Assembly (NCBI RefSeq): GCF_001648155.1
Contig: NZ_CP015199.1
Coordinates: 1,312,501-1,376,500 of the forward strand
Source of the DNA: Chryseobacterium glaciei
Lineage (GTDB): Bacteria > Bacteroidota > Bacteroidia > Flavobacteriales > Weeksellaceae
Length of the DNA stretch: 64,000 nt
Reading direction: 5' to 3'
Part shown: piece by piece, positions 17,809-26,360 of the stretch
Layout of the letters: the number at the start of each line of letters is the position of its first letter
Position numbering within the stretch: the stretch's first letter is position 1
Program-made: the position numbers and the translations under genes
Notes under the pieces: model-generated
What the model was told of the DNA's origin: nothing
Databases searched by the model: none
What the model saw: only the letters and a program-made list of their open reading frames with translations

Positions 17809-19254
17809 ATGTCAAATTATTCTAAACAAACTAATTGGGGACAATTCCTGCCATTAGTTATTGTGTTTTTTTTCTGGGGCTTCGTCGCTGCAAGTAACGA
17901 CATTCTGATCCCAGTATTCAAAAAAGCCTTCAATTTAACGCAAACCGAAAGTATGCTCGTCCAGATTTGTTTCTACGTCGCATATACGGTAGGTTCTTTA
18001 ATTTATATGGCTGTTTCAAAAGGATTGAAACAAGATTTAATTAATAAAATCGGGTATAAAAACGGTTTAATAGTAGGACTCCTTATTTCTGCTGCAGGAA
18101 CATTATTGTTTTATCCGGCAGCCAACATGGGATCGTTCCCATTAATGATCTCCGGATTATTTATTGTTGGATTAGGGTTCTCTTTACAGCAAATTGTGGC
18201 GAATCCGCTAGCTATTGAGGTCGGCCCATCTGAAACGGGATCTCAGAGATTAACGATGGCCGGAGGGGTAAATAATTTAGGAACTACAATAGGTCCGCTT
18301 ATTGTGTCTTTTGCTATTTTCGGTTCTGCAAGTGCAGCTAATACTGAGGCCAGCATAGAAAGTGTTAAAGTGCCTTATCTTATTTTAGGAGCTGCGTTCG
18401 CGCTTGTTGCTTTTTTACTGAAATTCTCATCACTTCCTGCAATTACTCCTACCAATCTTGAAAATACTGACGATGCTGCTCCCGGTGAGCACAGAAAATC
18501 AGCATTACAATATCCTCAGTTGATTTTAGGAATGATCGCTATATTTGTTTATGTAGGAGTGGAAGTTTCTACCGCAAGTAATTTGCCTGCGTACATGGAA
18601 AAAGATTTAGGTTTTGAAACCAAAGATGTTGCTCCTTATATTTCTTTATACTGGGCATCTATGATGATCGGACGTTGGACAGGTGCTGTAGATGCATTTG
18701 ATTTCAGTGCGGGATTCAAAAAGATCTTACGATTCTTGGCTCCGTATCTGGCTTTTGCATTGTTCTTATTGGTTAATGCTATTGCTCATCACGACTTGGC
18801 TCCATTCTATGTGTATGGACTTATCATCATTGCAATGATCATTTGTGATATCTTGAGTAAAGGAAATCCGGCAAGAATGCTGCTTATTTTCTCTTCTGCA
18901 GGTATTGTAGCTCTATTAATCGGTATGTTTACTACAGGAATGGTGTCTGTATACGCATTTACAAGTGTTGGATTATTCTGTTCTACGCTTTGGCCATGTA
19001 TCTTCGCTCTTGCGATCAATGGGCTAGGAAAACACACTAACCAAGGTTCAGGACTATTGATTATGATGATCATGGGAGGTGGAGTTGTAAGTCTTTTACA
19101 AGGATATGTAGCTGACCTAACAGACATTCATACAAGTTATATTGTTGGCGTTATCTGTTTTGCTTATTTAGCATTCTACGCGATTCGTGTGAGTGGAATT
19201 TTGAAAGCTCAGGGAATTGATTTAGATAAAATATCAAAAGGTAGTGGTCACTAA
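17809..19254 (+). CDS. FucP-type MFS sugar transporter
   Basis: 481 aa with 12 predicted membrane helices. The N-terminal FFFWGFVAASNDILIPVFKKAF matches the FucP/GluP branch of the major facilitator superfamily, proton symporters for L-fucose, glucose/galactose or amino sugars. FSLQQIVANPLAIEVGP and the GVNNLGTTIGPL block in helix 5 are also typical. It imports a monosaccharide across the inner membrane; which one cannot be told. The next gene overlaps its 3' end by 11 nt. Confidence 0.88.
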   Translation: MSNYSKQTNWGQFLPLVIVFFFWGFVAASNDILIPVFKKAFNLTQTESMLVQICFYVAYTVGSLIYMAVSKGLKQDLINKIGYKNGLIVGLLISAAGTLLFYPAANMGSFPLMISGLFIVGLGFSLQQIVANPLAIEVGPSETGSQRLTMAGGVNNLGTTIGPLIVSFAIFGSASAANTEASIESVKVPYLILGAAFALVAFLLKFSSLPAITPTNLENTDDAAPGEHRKSALQYPQLILGMIAIFVYVGVEVSTASNLPAYMEKDLGFETKDVAPYISLYWASMMIGRWTGAVDAFDFSAGFKKILRFLAPYLAFALFLLVNAIAHHDLAPFYVYGLIIIAMIICDILSKGNPARMLLIFSSAGIVALLIGMFTTGMVSVYAFTSVGLFCSTLWPCIFALAINGLGKHTNQGSGLLIMMIMGGGVVSLLQGYVADLTDIHTSYIVGVICFAYLAFYAIRVSGILKAQGIDLDKISKGSGH

Positions 19255-20305
19255 CAATACTACAAAAATATATAAGAAAAAGACATTTTGGACAGCTATT
19301 TTAGTTGTCCAAATTCTTTTGTTCTATGTTTTTTCGAGATCTAAAATGATGATCTCGTTTTTCGAGCATTTTTTTGAACTTCAAAAAAGTCTTCATCAAA
19401 TAATATTTTCCTGGATTCCTTTTTCATTTGGAGATCTATTCTATATTATATTAGGAGCATTTCTTTTGTATTCGATTATCAAAATATTTAAGAAAAAAAG
19501 CAGGGGAAGTTCTATTTTAAAACTTTTAATCGTTATTAATATTTTTTATTTTACGTATCAGATATTTTGGGGAATGTTATATTTCCAAACTCCAATTATT
19601 AAAAAGTTATCAAGTCAAAAAGAGCCAACTTTAGATAAAGCAAAAATCTTAGCCTTACAATATCTTGAAAAATGCAAAGCAACAAGGCAAGTTGTAGAGG
19701 AAGACAAAAATGGAATTTTTGTTGTGAAAGATTTAAAAGCGATTCAAAAAGAAATACTTTTTCAGCAGGAGAAACTTCCTAAATATATTTCAGATAAGAA
19801 AGCACCTCAGATTAACTCATTTAAACCAAGTTTATTTAAGAATGTGATGAGTTTTACAGGGATTCTGGGCTACTACAATCCTTTTACCGCCGAAGCACAA
19901 TACAACTCCGAATTACCGTCCACGTTCATCCCTTTTACCTCTGCTCATGAAAGTTCTCATCAATTAGGTTTCGCAAGAGAGCAGGAAGCTAATTTTGTGG
20001 GCTATTTAATTGGAATTAAATCTGAAAATCTAGAACTGAGATACAGCACGGAATATTTTACGTTAAAAAGCCTTTTAAGATATATTGTTGAAAATGATCC
20101 TGAGTTTGTGAAATCTATTTTGAAGAATTATTCTGCCGGAATGAAAAGAGACAGATCATATGAGAAGAGTTTTATAATGAAACATCAAGGTTGGTTGGAT
20201 GATTTTTTCGGGTTTACGAATAATCTGTTCCTTAAAAGCAATCAACAGGAAGGATCTGTAACTTATTCTTACTTTATTGATTTATTACTAAACTACGAAA
20301 AGTAG
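19244..20305 (+). CDS. DUF3810 family membrane metalloprotease-like protein
   Basis: 353 aa. Two or three N-terminal membrane segments (about 12-32, 60-78, 95-112) are followed by a soluble domain with the zinc-binding signature HESSH at 235-239 and a downstream Glu in AREQEANFVGYL, as in gluzincin-type DUF3810 proteins. The NPFTAEAQYNSELPSTF block before it is also family-like. The substrate is unknown. It starts at a GTG that overlaps the MFS gene by 11 nt, so the two are translationally linked. Confidence 0.82.
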   Translation: MVTNNTTKIYKKKTFWTAILVVQILLFYVFSRSKMMISFFEHFFELQKSLHQIIFSWIPFSFGDLFYIILGAFLLYSIIKIFKKKSRGSSILKLLIVINIFYFTYQIFWGMLYFQTPIIKKLSSQKEPTLDKAKILALQYLEKCKATRQVVEEDKNGIFVVKDLKAIQKEILFQQEKLPKYISDKKAPQINSFKPSLFKNVMSFTGILGYYNPFTAEAQYNSELPSTFIPFTSAHESSHQLGFAREQEANFVGYLIGIKSENLELRYSTEYFTLKSLLRYIVENDPEFVKSILKNYSAGMKRDRSYEKSFIMKHQGWLDDFFGFTNNLFLKSNQQEGSVTYSYFIDLLLNYEK

Positions 20306-20316
20306 ATAAAAACAAA

Positions 20317-20342
20317 AGAATCGTATCAGGCGATACGATTCT
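20317..20342 (+). terminator. terminator after the DUF3810 gene
   Basis: AGAATCGTATC and GATACGATTCT form an 11-bp perfect stem 12 nt after the stop codon, in A/T-rich flanks. Confidence 0.75.
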
Positions 20343-20694
20343 AAAAACACAAATGATGAAAAAAAATTTATTACCTTGACTTGTTCCCTCATTCAAGGCG
20401 TTGTAAAAGTACAATATATTTTAGAATTACAAAAACATTTCTCTTCTTTTTTTAAACTTTATGAAAACTTTATGATTTTTTAAGTTCGGTTGAGTTCACG
20501 TCTCTATTTAATGAATTATGGTTAAAACTTTAAATAAATAACAAAATAATACTTAAAAACAAACTTTAACTTTAAAAAAATAACAAATCTAACATTTGCT
20601 TGGAAAATTATCATTTATCAATTTGATACATAATCAAAAATAACGCTTTGAAAATAAAAATGTAAATTGAATTATTTAGAATATCGAACCCAAA
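20343..20694. other. non-coding AT-rich gap at the left edge of the peptide region
   Basis: About 350 nt between two convergent genes. It is very AT-rich with long A and T runs, and I see no gene, tRNA or clear hairpin terminator for the lanB genes. It marks the start of a stretch (to about 32 kb) that is visibly more AT-rich than the flanks. Confidence 0.55.
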
Positions 20695-21534
20695 TTATTT
20701 AAACTCGTGAAAAGAAATTGTCTTATAATATCGAAATAAATAATCATAAATGATCATTTCAAATAATCGTTGATTCGAAACAAACATCCTATTTATATTC
20801 ATGTGAAATATGCTCTGAAATAAATCTTGCAAAGAAGGACTTTTCAAAATAATATTTTCTAAAGTTGGAGCGAGTTCTATAATATGAGCTTCATTATTTT
20901 CTCTAAAATCCAGATATTCTTCAGATTCAATAAAATCAACATATTTAGGTTTAAAAAGTCTGTATTTTTTATCAAGCTGACTATTCAATTTTTTATCTGC
21001 ATTGAATTCTTTTTTGAAAGCGTCATTAGAATTTTTTATCCACAACAACTTTTCATTAATGGACAGTTTTAGAAGATCTAATATTTTATCAACATAAAAA
21101 AGGGAGATGATTATTTTCTCTTCATCATCTAAGTGTAAACATTCCTTGACAAAAAAATCACTATTTTTATAGAAAAGATACTCCGCATCATCCATTGTTG
21201 ATATTCCATATCTTTCAATTTCCCTGCTGTAAGTATCAATAACAAAATTTGCAATTTCTCCTGAATTGATATATTTTTCAAAAGTAAATTGGATCTTGGT
21301 AAGAATTTCATTGTAATAATTATTATCAGACAACTCAAATCTAACTCTCAAATGTAATTTTGGATCATTATATCGAATGAAAAACCATTTCGAAATGTAG
21401 TTATTTTCAATAAAAAATTCGATCAAAGGTTGAATTACCTCTTCCAAAAGAACATCGGACGTCTTTACACCTGTATAAATTTTCAGATACAACCACTTAC
21501 TTCCCTGAATAAATTTTCTTTTTTCGATCATCAT
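20695..21534 (-). CDS. split LanB, C-terminal (glutamate-elimination) subunit, thiopeptide-type
   Basis: 279 aa, matching the stand-alone thiopeptide-type bacteriocin biosynthesis domain (SpaB C-terminal). In class I lanthipeptide synthesis this domain removes glutamate from glutamylated Ser/Thr to leave dehydroalanine or dehydrobutyrine. Supporting blocks are GSKWLYLKIYTG near residue 11, WFFIRYNDPKLHLRVRF near 50, and DTYSREIERYG near 103, with the conserved Arg/His/Tyr set. It overlaps the N-terminal LanB gene by 4 nt, so the subunits are made together. Full-length NisB-type enzymes carry both parts in one chain; the split is common in Bacteroidota. Confidence 0.88.
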   Translation of the reverse strand: MMIEKRKFIQGSKWLYLKIYTGVKTSDVLLEEVIQPLIEFFIENNYISKWFFIRYNDPKLHLRVRFELSDNNYYNEILTKIQFTFEKYINSGEIANFVIDTYSREIERYGISTMDDAEYLFYKNSDFFVKECLHLDDEEKIIISLFYVDKILDLLKLSINEKLLWIKNSNDAFKKEFNADKKLNSQLDKKYRLFKPKYVDFIESEEYLDFRENNEAHIIELAPTLENIILKSPSLQDLFQSIFHMNINRMFVSNQRLFEMIIYDYLFRYYKTISFHEFK

Positions 21535-23741
21535 TGATTTTTTTTCTCCTTATACATCGGAAAAATAAATTCACGTTTAAAGTTATCATTTTCATTGTAT
21601 AAAAACTCTTCTACTAAAATTACCTTTTCTTTACTAACAATTTGAATGAATAATTTTAACATTTCATAATTTTCCAAATTTAAAGTTAAAGCATTATCAT
21701 TTCTTACCCATTGTATCCATGCAGGAATCTTTCTTTTTTGTCTCCATTCATTTGACTGCTTCCGTAATTCTAATTTGTCATCTTTTATTCTATTTAGTTT
21801 CTCAAATTCTTTTTCATTAATTTTCCAGCACGCTTTAGAAATAATAATATTCTTATATTCTATTCTAGGAAAGAAATTATACAGATGCTTTATGTCGCCC
21901 CAATCAAACTGTAATCTTGGTCGAATATTTTGTGAATGCAAATCACACAAAAAATGATAAACAGGAAGGGAATTTGCTGAATAATTATGTGAGTTGGTTA
22001 AATACGGCTTTACTTCTTTATCTAATTTTTTTGATCGTAAAACAATCTTGTTTTCTCTTACAGAAACATATAAATCATCTACAGATATTTGATTTTCTTT
22101 GGATAAAATAGATTGTGATAAATATGGAATTTCATAACTTCTTAAGATTGGTCTCTTGATAATATTTCCAATTCTAGCTTCTGGTAAATGAAGGATTTCC
22201 GCTAGAACGTAGCTAGAATTCAATTCAGCTTCTTTTTGCACAATTTTTTTTGTTACATTTTGTATGTCAGATTTTTCCGAAGAGAATCTAGCTAATAAAT
22301 TCGCAGCACTACTTCCCCTATACCCTTGTAAGATAAGTTTTTCTTTATTATTTTCAGAAATAATTTCAGCCACAATAGAAAAAGTATCAGGTATATCTTC
22401 CCAATTTTCTGTATAATCATTGAAGTCTTCATCGGTTAACTGAATAATTGTAGTATTTTCAAACTGCATCTCTTGCAGTTTTTGATTCAGCAGAATTTGT
22501 AAAGAAGTCAATCTAATATTAAGTTCTTGTTTTTCTTTAGATATAGGTATTGTAAAACCAGTTAGATATAGGTGTACTCCTTTGGCAATAATATCCTGTC
22601 TATAGCCAATTCCTATTTCTGTGTCCAAAGCATAAAGCAATGGAATTTCTTCTTGATCAAATCTTTCAAGAAATGCTTTTTTAAACCTTTGAAGATAAGT
22701 TTCTTTATTAATTGACGTAATTCTATTTAATAAACTTATTCCCGTTTTCAATTCTTTTCTCCAACGTAGAGGAAGTTCTATTTTATTTTTATAATATAAA
22801 TCGGTTTGGAAAAGAAATTTACCCTCATACTTTATTTGAAAAGACTTTATGAGTTCTTCTATTTCGAGGTAAAGTTGTGTGTCATTTGAAATGTTTTCAT
22901 CCAGTTCATCTAGTTTTTTTTGTATTGTAATCAAAGTACTATACTCTTTTGTTATTTCCTTATTTTTTAGCAAGGAAATAAGTATGGATAAAAAGTCTAC
23001 ACCAGAAACATGAGGTTCAAGTTCACTAATTAATAATTGATTTTCTATAAGTTCTTCTACATATTCTTTAGCTTCATCCTTTGTAATATCTTGATTAACC
23101 AGAATATCAGAAATTTGAGAAATAGTTTTACCTTGATTGGAAAAGTGCAATGCTTTCTCTAATTCTTTAGACAGTAATGCAGTAGATGTTATATATTCCC
23201 TTCTTCCGTTAACATATTCATATTCTATATACCGCAGTTTATTACTAACTTTATAGATACTAGTACTAGGAAAAAATAATAGTTTTTCTTTTACCTCAGG
23301 TATTGTAGCAAAATGCTGGGATAATAATACAAGAAAATGCATATCCAGCGTGGTATGTCTAATCATTTTGACACCAACATCTTTTCCTTCGGAAAAAATA
23401 GAAATATCTTTATTAAATGTTCCCAAACTAACTCCGGCAAACAGTCCAAATGGAGTACATCGGGAGCTGATACGGCTAAAGTATTTCAGAAGAGTCTTTT
23501 TTAATCTATATTGCTCCTTTTCTGAATATTCTTTTTCTCGACTAAACCACTTTCTTAATTCATTATATAGATCTGGTGAAGCAAGATAAACTGCTTCTTG
23601 AAAAAAAACATCAGAGTAAATTCCCCTGAGTTCCATATCAGAAATATCCTCCTTATTCAAGCGATTTATAAATGTTTGATAAGAAAATAATGGTGTCCGG
23701 ACTATAAACTCTTCAAAAAATTGATAAGGAAAGGCAGGCAT
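21531..23741 (-). CDS. lanB: split LanB, N-terminal lantibiotic dehydratase (glutamylation) subunit
   Basis: 736 aa, Lant_dehyd_N family. This part uses glutamyl-tRNA to glutamylate Ser/Thr of the precursor peptide. The hallmark RISSRCTPFGLFAG lies at residues 90-103, and the VRTPLFSYQ start near residue 14 is also typical. RGSSAANLLARFS near 470 and LPEARIGNIIKRP near 520 match later conserved blocks. Its ATG overlaps the stop of the upstream prolyl oligopeptidase by one base (TAATG), and its own end overlaps the elimination subunit by 4 nt. So peptidase, LanB-N and LanB-C are one coupled unit. No LanC cyclase gene is in the window. Confidence 0.92.
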   Translation of the reverse strand: MPAFPYQFFEEFIVRTPLFSYQTFINRLNKEDISDMELRGIYSDVFFQEAVYLASPDLYNELRKWFSREKEYSEKEQYRLKKTLLKYFSRISSRCTPFGLFAGVSLGTFNKDISIFSEGKDVGVKMIRHTTLDMHFLVLLSQHFATIPEVKEKLLFFPSTSIYKVSNKLRYIEYEYVNGRREYITSTALLSKELEKALHFSNQGKTISQISDILVNQDITKDEAKEYVEELIENQLLISELEPHVSGVDFLSILISLLKNKEITKEYSTLITIQKKLDELDENISNDTQLYLEIEELIKSFQIKYEGKFLFQTDLYYKNKIELPLRWRKELKTGISLLNRITSINKETYLQRFKKAFLERFDQEEIPLLYALDTEIGIGYRQDIIAKGVHLYLTGFTIPISKEKQELNIRLTSLQILLNQKLQEMQFENTTIIQLTDEDFNDYTENWEDIPDTFSIVAEIISENNKEKLILQGYRGSSAANLLARFSSEKSDIQNVTKKIVQKEAELNSSYVLAEILHLPEARIGNIIKRPILRSYEIPYLSQSILSKENQISVDDLYVSVRENKIVLRSKKLDKEVKPYLTNSHNYSANSLPVYHFLCDLHSQNIRPRLQFDWGDIKHLYNFFPRIEYKNIIISKACWKINEKEFEKLNRIKDDKLELRKQSNEWRQKRKIPAWIQWVRNDNALTLNLENYEMLKLFIQIVSKEKVILVEEFLYNENDNFKREFIFPMYKEKKNQ

Positions 23742-25936
23742 TATTTTATGTTTTCTTTAGGTTGATAGCTAGGATGTCCCAACTGCCAAAATGCAAAAGC
23801 AAAAATCTCGCTTAAACTAGTGTATCTTTTTAGTACTGTAACATCTCCTCCATGACCACCTTCATAATTAATATTTAATAAAATAGGTTTATCAGATGTA
23901 CTACTCTCCAGTGCTTTTGCTGAAAATTTAGATGATTGCCAAGGTGAAACTCTTGGATCATTAATTCCTGCACAAATCAACATAGCTGGATACTGAACTC
24001 CTTTTTTAATATGTTGATAAGCATCCATCTCAAGTAAACCTTTAAACTCAATTGAATCATTGGGATCTCCATATTCTTTAATACTAGTTCCACCATTACC
24101 ACTTTTTTCTACTCTGAGAGGGTTTAAAACTCCAGATTCAACAATAGCAGCTCCAAATAAATCCGGTCTTTCTGTAATTGCTCGACCAACCAATATTCCT
24201 CCAGCACTTGCACCCCATACAGCAATTTTTTTTGTTGAAGTATATTTTTCATTTATTAAATATTCTGTACAAGCAATTAAATCTTTCCATGAATTTGGTT
24301 TTTTTAACTTCTTTCCATCAACATGCCATTGCTCTCCCTTTTCTCCACCTCCACGTACATGAGGTACTGCTATAATACCCCCTTGGCTTGCCCACGACAA
24401 ATAACTAATGGCAAAAAATGGATAATAAGATTCTCCAAAGGCTCCATAGCACTGCATAAGTACTGGTGCAGAACCATTTCTTTTAAGGTTCTTATTATAA
24501 ATTAATGATAAAGGAACTTCTGTGCCATCATATGATTTTACTGTTATTTCTTCAACTATAATATCTTTGAAATCAGGATATTCAAGAATTGGAGCAAGAT
24601 TTTCCTGAGTAAAAATATTTTTGCTTAAAGCATATTTGTATCTCTGTTCTGCGTTCGCCCAACCAGAGCATTTCACCCATATATCAGAAAAATTTGTTCC
24701 CTTTGAGGATAAATCAATATTTCCAGAAACAAATGGAAGTTTTATAGGAATTTCTTTATGATCTTTTAGTACATATAATTTTGCCTCCACTCCATTTTTA
24801 GTTGTATTATAATAAATTCCATCTTTAGTAATGGAATAGCCTTTTATTACTTCATCCTTCTTTTCAGGGACTAATACCTTTGGATTATTGAAGTTTGGAT
24901 TTGTGAGATTGGTCTTACATAATTTATAATTAGAAGAATTTAATCCTGACAAAAAATAAATTTCATTATCAACTACTCTTAAAAAAAATACTTTACTATC
25001 CTTATTATATAAAGGTTTCCAGTTTCTTTTACCAGATAGAAGATCTTTTTTATTAATAATAAATGTTTTTCTAAAATCTTCAGCATCAACTAATATACCA
25101 ATATAATACTTATCGTTAGGATCATATGTTAATATTGACGGATACTCATCTTTTGTAATCTTTAAATCGGGGTTATTAAGACTCGAAAAAATTACATTTC
25201 GTTTATTTGGATTTTCTCCGATTTTATATAATACTGTTTGGGTATTTTTTGCAAATAATGGAGATTTAATATTTACATCAGGGTAATACACATAGAAAAA
25301 ACCTGAATTATCTCCTAGCCACTTAATACCACCAATTGCAGATGGGTTCAATTGTGTAATAATTTCTGGATGAACCATCTTGCTTTTCACTTCCATAATT
25401 ATCACCTCAGAAATTTCTTTTCCTTTTTCAGATAAAGAAATAGCTAATCTACTGCCATCCCAAGTAGGACTTATGACGTTAATTACAAATTCATGATGAT
25501 TTGAAGTTTTGCTTGTGTTTGCGGAAACAAAATTAGATGGATCATATAGCAGTTCTTCTTTACCTGCGAATCCTTCCCTATAATATATTTTTGCTATTTT
25601 TTCTCCAGCCTTGATTTTTAAATAAAAATATTTATCACTACTCGTAATTTTTAAATCAGACACAGAATATCCTTGTTTTTTGTCCAATTCAGTCCTTAGA
25701 TTTAAATAATTATCCCAATTGGAAATTTTTCTAAGTGTTGAACTGGTGTAATCTGTCTGAGATTTCATCCATTCCTTAGTTGAAGAATTATTAAGGTCTT
25801 CAAGATTTCTGTAATTATCAGTGGTTGTAATTCCAAAATACTCTTCAGTAATTGGTACTGATGGAGCCAAATTTGTTTTCTGTGCCTGTAGGAAAACTGT
25901 AAAAAAAAAAGTAATGATAAATATTTTGCCTTTCAT
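23741..25936 (-). CDS. secreted prolyl oligopeptidase family serine peptidase (S9)
   Basis: 731 aa. A signal peptide (residues 1-18, ending FLQAQ) sends it to the periplasm. A seven-bladed propeller region (about 70-430) precedes the alpha/beta-hydrolase domain with WGASAGG (Ser577), the Asp in GINDPRVSPWQ (Asp660) and the His in YEGGHGGD (His695). Prolyl oligopeptidases cut after proline in short peptides. It lies between a lanthipeptide-type precursor (15-nt gap) and lanB (1-nt overlap), which suggests it trims the leader or core of that peptide after export, as some RiPP clusters do. That role is an inference; the enzyme family is certain. Confidence 0.92.
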   Translation of the reverse strand: MKGKIFIITFFFTVFLQAQKTNLAPSVPITEEYFGITTTDNYRNLEDLNNSSTKEWMKSQTDYTSSTLRKISNWDNYLNLRTELDKKQGYSVSDLKITSSDKYFYLKIKAGEKIAKIYYREGFAGKEELLYDPSNFVSANTSKTSNHHEFVINVISPTWDGSRLAISLSEKGKEISEVIIMEVKSKMVHPEIITQLNPSAIGGIKWLGDNSGFFYVYYPDVNIKSPLFAKNTQTVLYKIGENPNKRNVIFSSLNNPDLKITKDEYPSILTYDPNDKYYIGILVDAEDFRKTFIINKKDLLSGKRNWKPLYNKDSKVFFLRVVDNEIYFLSGLNSSNYKLCKTNLTNPNFNNPKVLVPEKKDEVIKGYSITKDGIYYNTTKNGVEAKLYVLKDHKEIPIKLPFVSGNIDLSSKGTNFSDIWVKCSGWANAEQRYKYALSKNIFTQENLAPILEYPDFKDIIVEEITVKSYDGTEVPLSLIYNKNLKRNGSAPVLMQCYGAFGESYYPFFAISYLSWASQGGIIAVPHVRGGGEKGEQWHVDGKKLKKPNSWKDLIACTEYLINEKYTSTKKIAVWGASAGGILVGRAITERPDLFGAAIVESGVLNPLRVEKSGNGGTSIKEYGDPNDSIEFKGLLEMDAYQHIKKGVQYPAMLICAGINDPRVSPWQSSKFSAKALESSTSDKPILLNINYEGGHGGDVTVLKRYTSLSEIFAFAFWQLGHPSYQPKENIK

Positions 25937-25951
25937 AAAATTTTAAAAAAA

Positions 25952-26146
25952 TTATTGTGTTCGAGTTTTTATACCATCGTCAACAGGCTTACTAGCATCT
26001 TCTGGGAACATACATCCATCATCAGAACCAAACTGAGCTTGAAACGGTCCTCCACCTTGAATGTTACCCATGTTAGTAATTTTACTAAGCTGTAATTTTA
26101 TCAAAGATAATTTTTTTCCACTTTGATTTTGTTTTTGTTTTTTCAT
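25952..26146 (-). CDS. lanA: class I lanthipeptide-type precursor peptide
   Basis: 64 aa from the ATG at 26146; the longer frame to 26218 adds 24 residues unlike a leader. The Lys-rich leader MKKQKQNQSGKKLSLIKLQL resembles Bacteroidota class I lanthipeptide leaders and ends in a triple Gly (31-33). The presumed core holds Ser41, Cys45, Ser52, Thr61 and Thr63. With a single Cys it could form at most one thioether ring, most simply Ser41-Cys45. It is the first gene of a unit with the S9 peptidase and split LanB. The role is inferred from leader and context. Confidence 0.8.
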   Translation of the reverse strand: MKKQKQNQSGKKLSLIKLQLSKITNMGNIQGGGPFQAQFGSDDGCMFPEDASKPVDDGIKTRTQ

Positions 26147-26360
26147 TTGTATAATTATTTTAAACTTAAGATTAGTAGCAAATAAAATGCTATTTTTCTT
26201 CTTAGACACGTAAATCATCTATAGATTCTTGAATTTATAAATGATTAAACCATTTTAAACATCTCACAACCAGTCATTTACACTCTTTACGAAGGAATAT
26301 AGAGAAGCATTAAACTTATAAAGAATTAAAGTAATATTTTTACAGAATATTTGAAAACTG

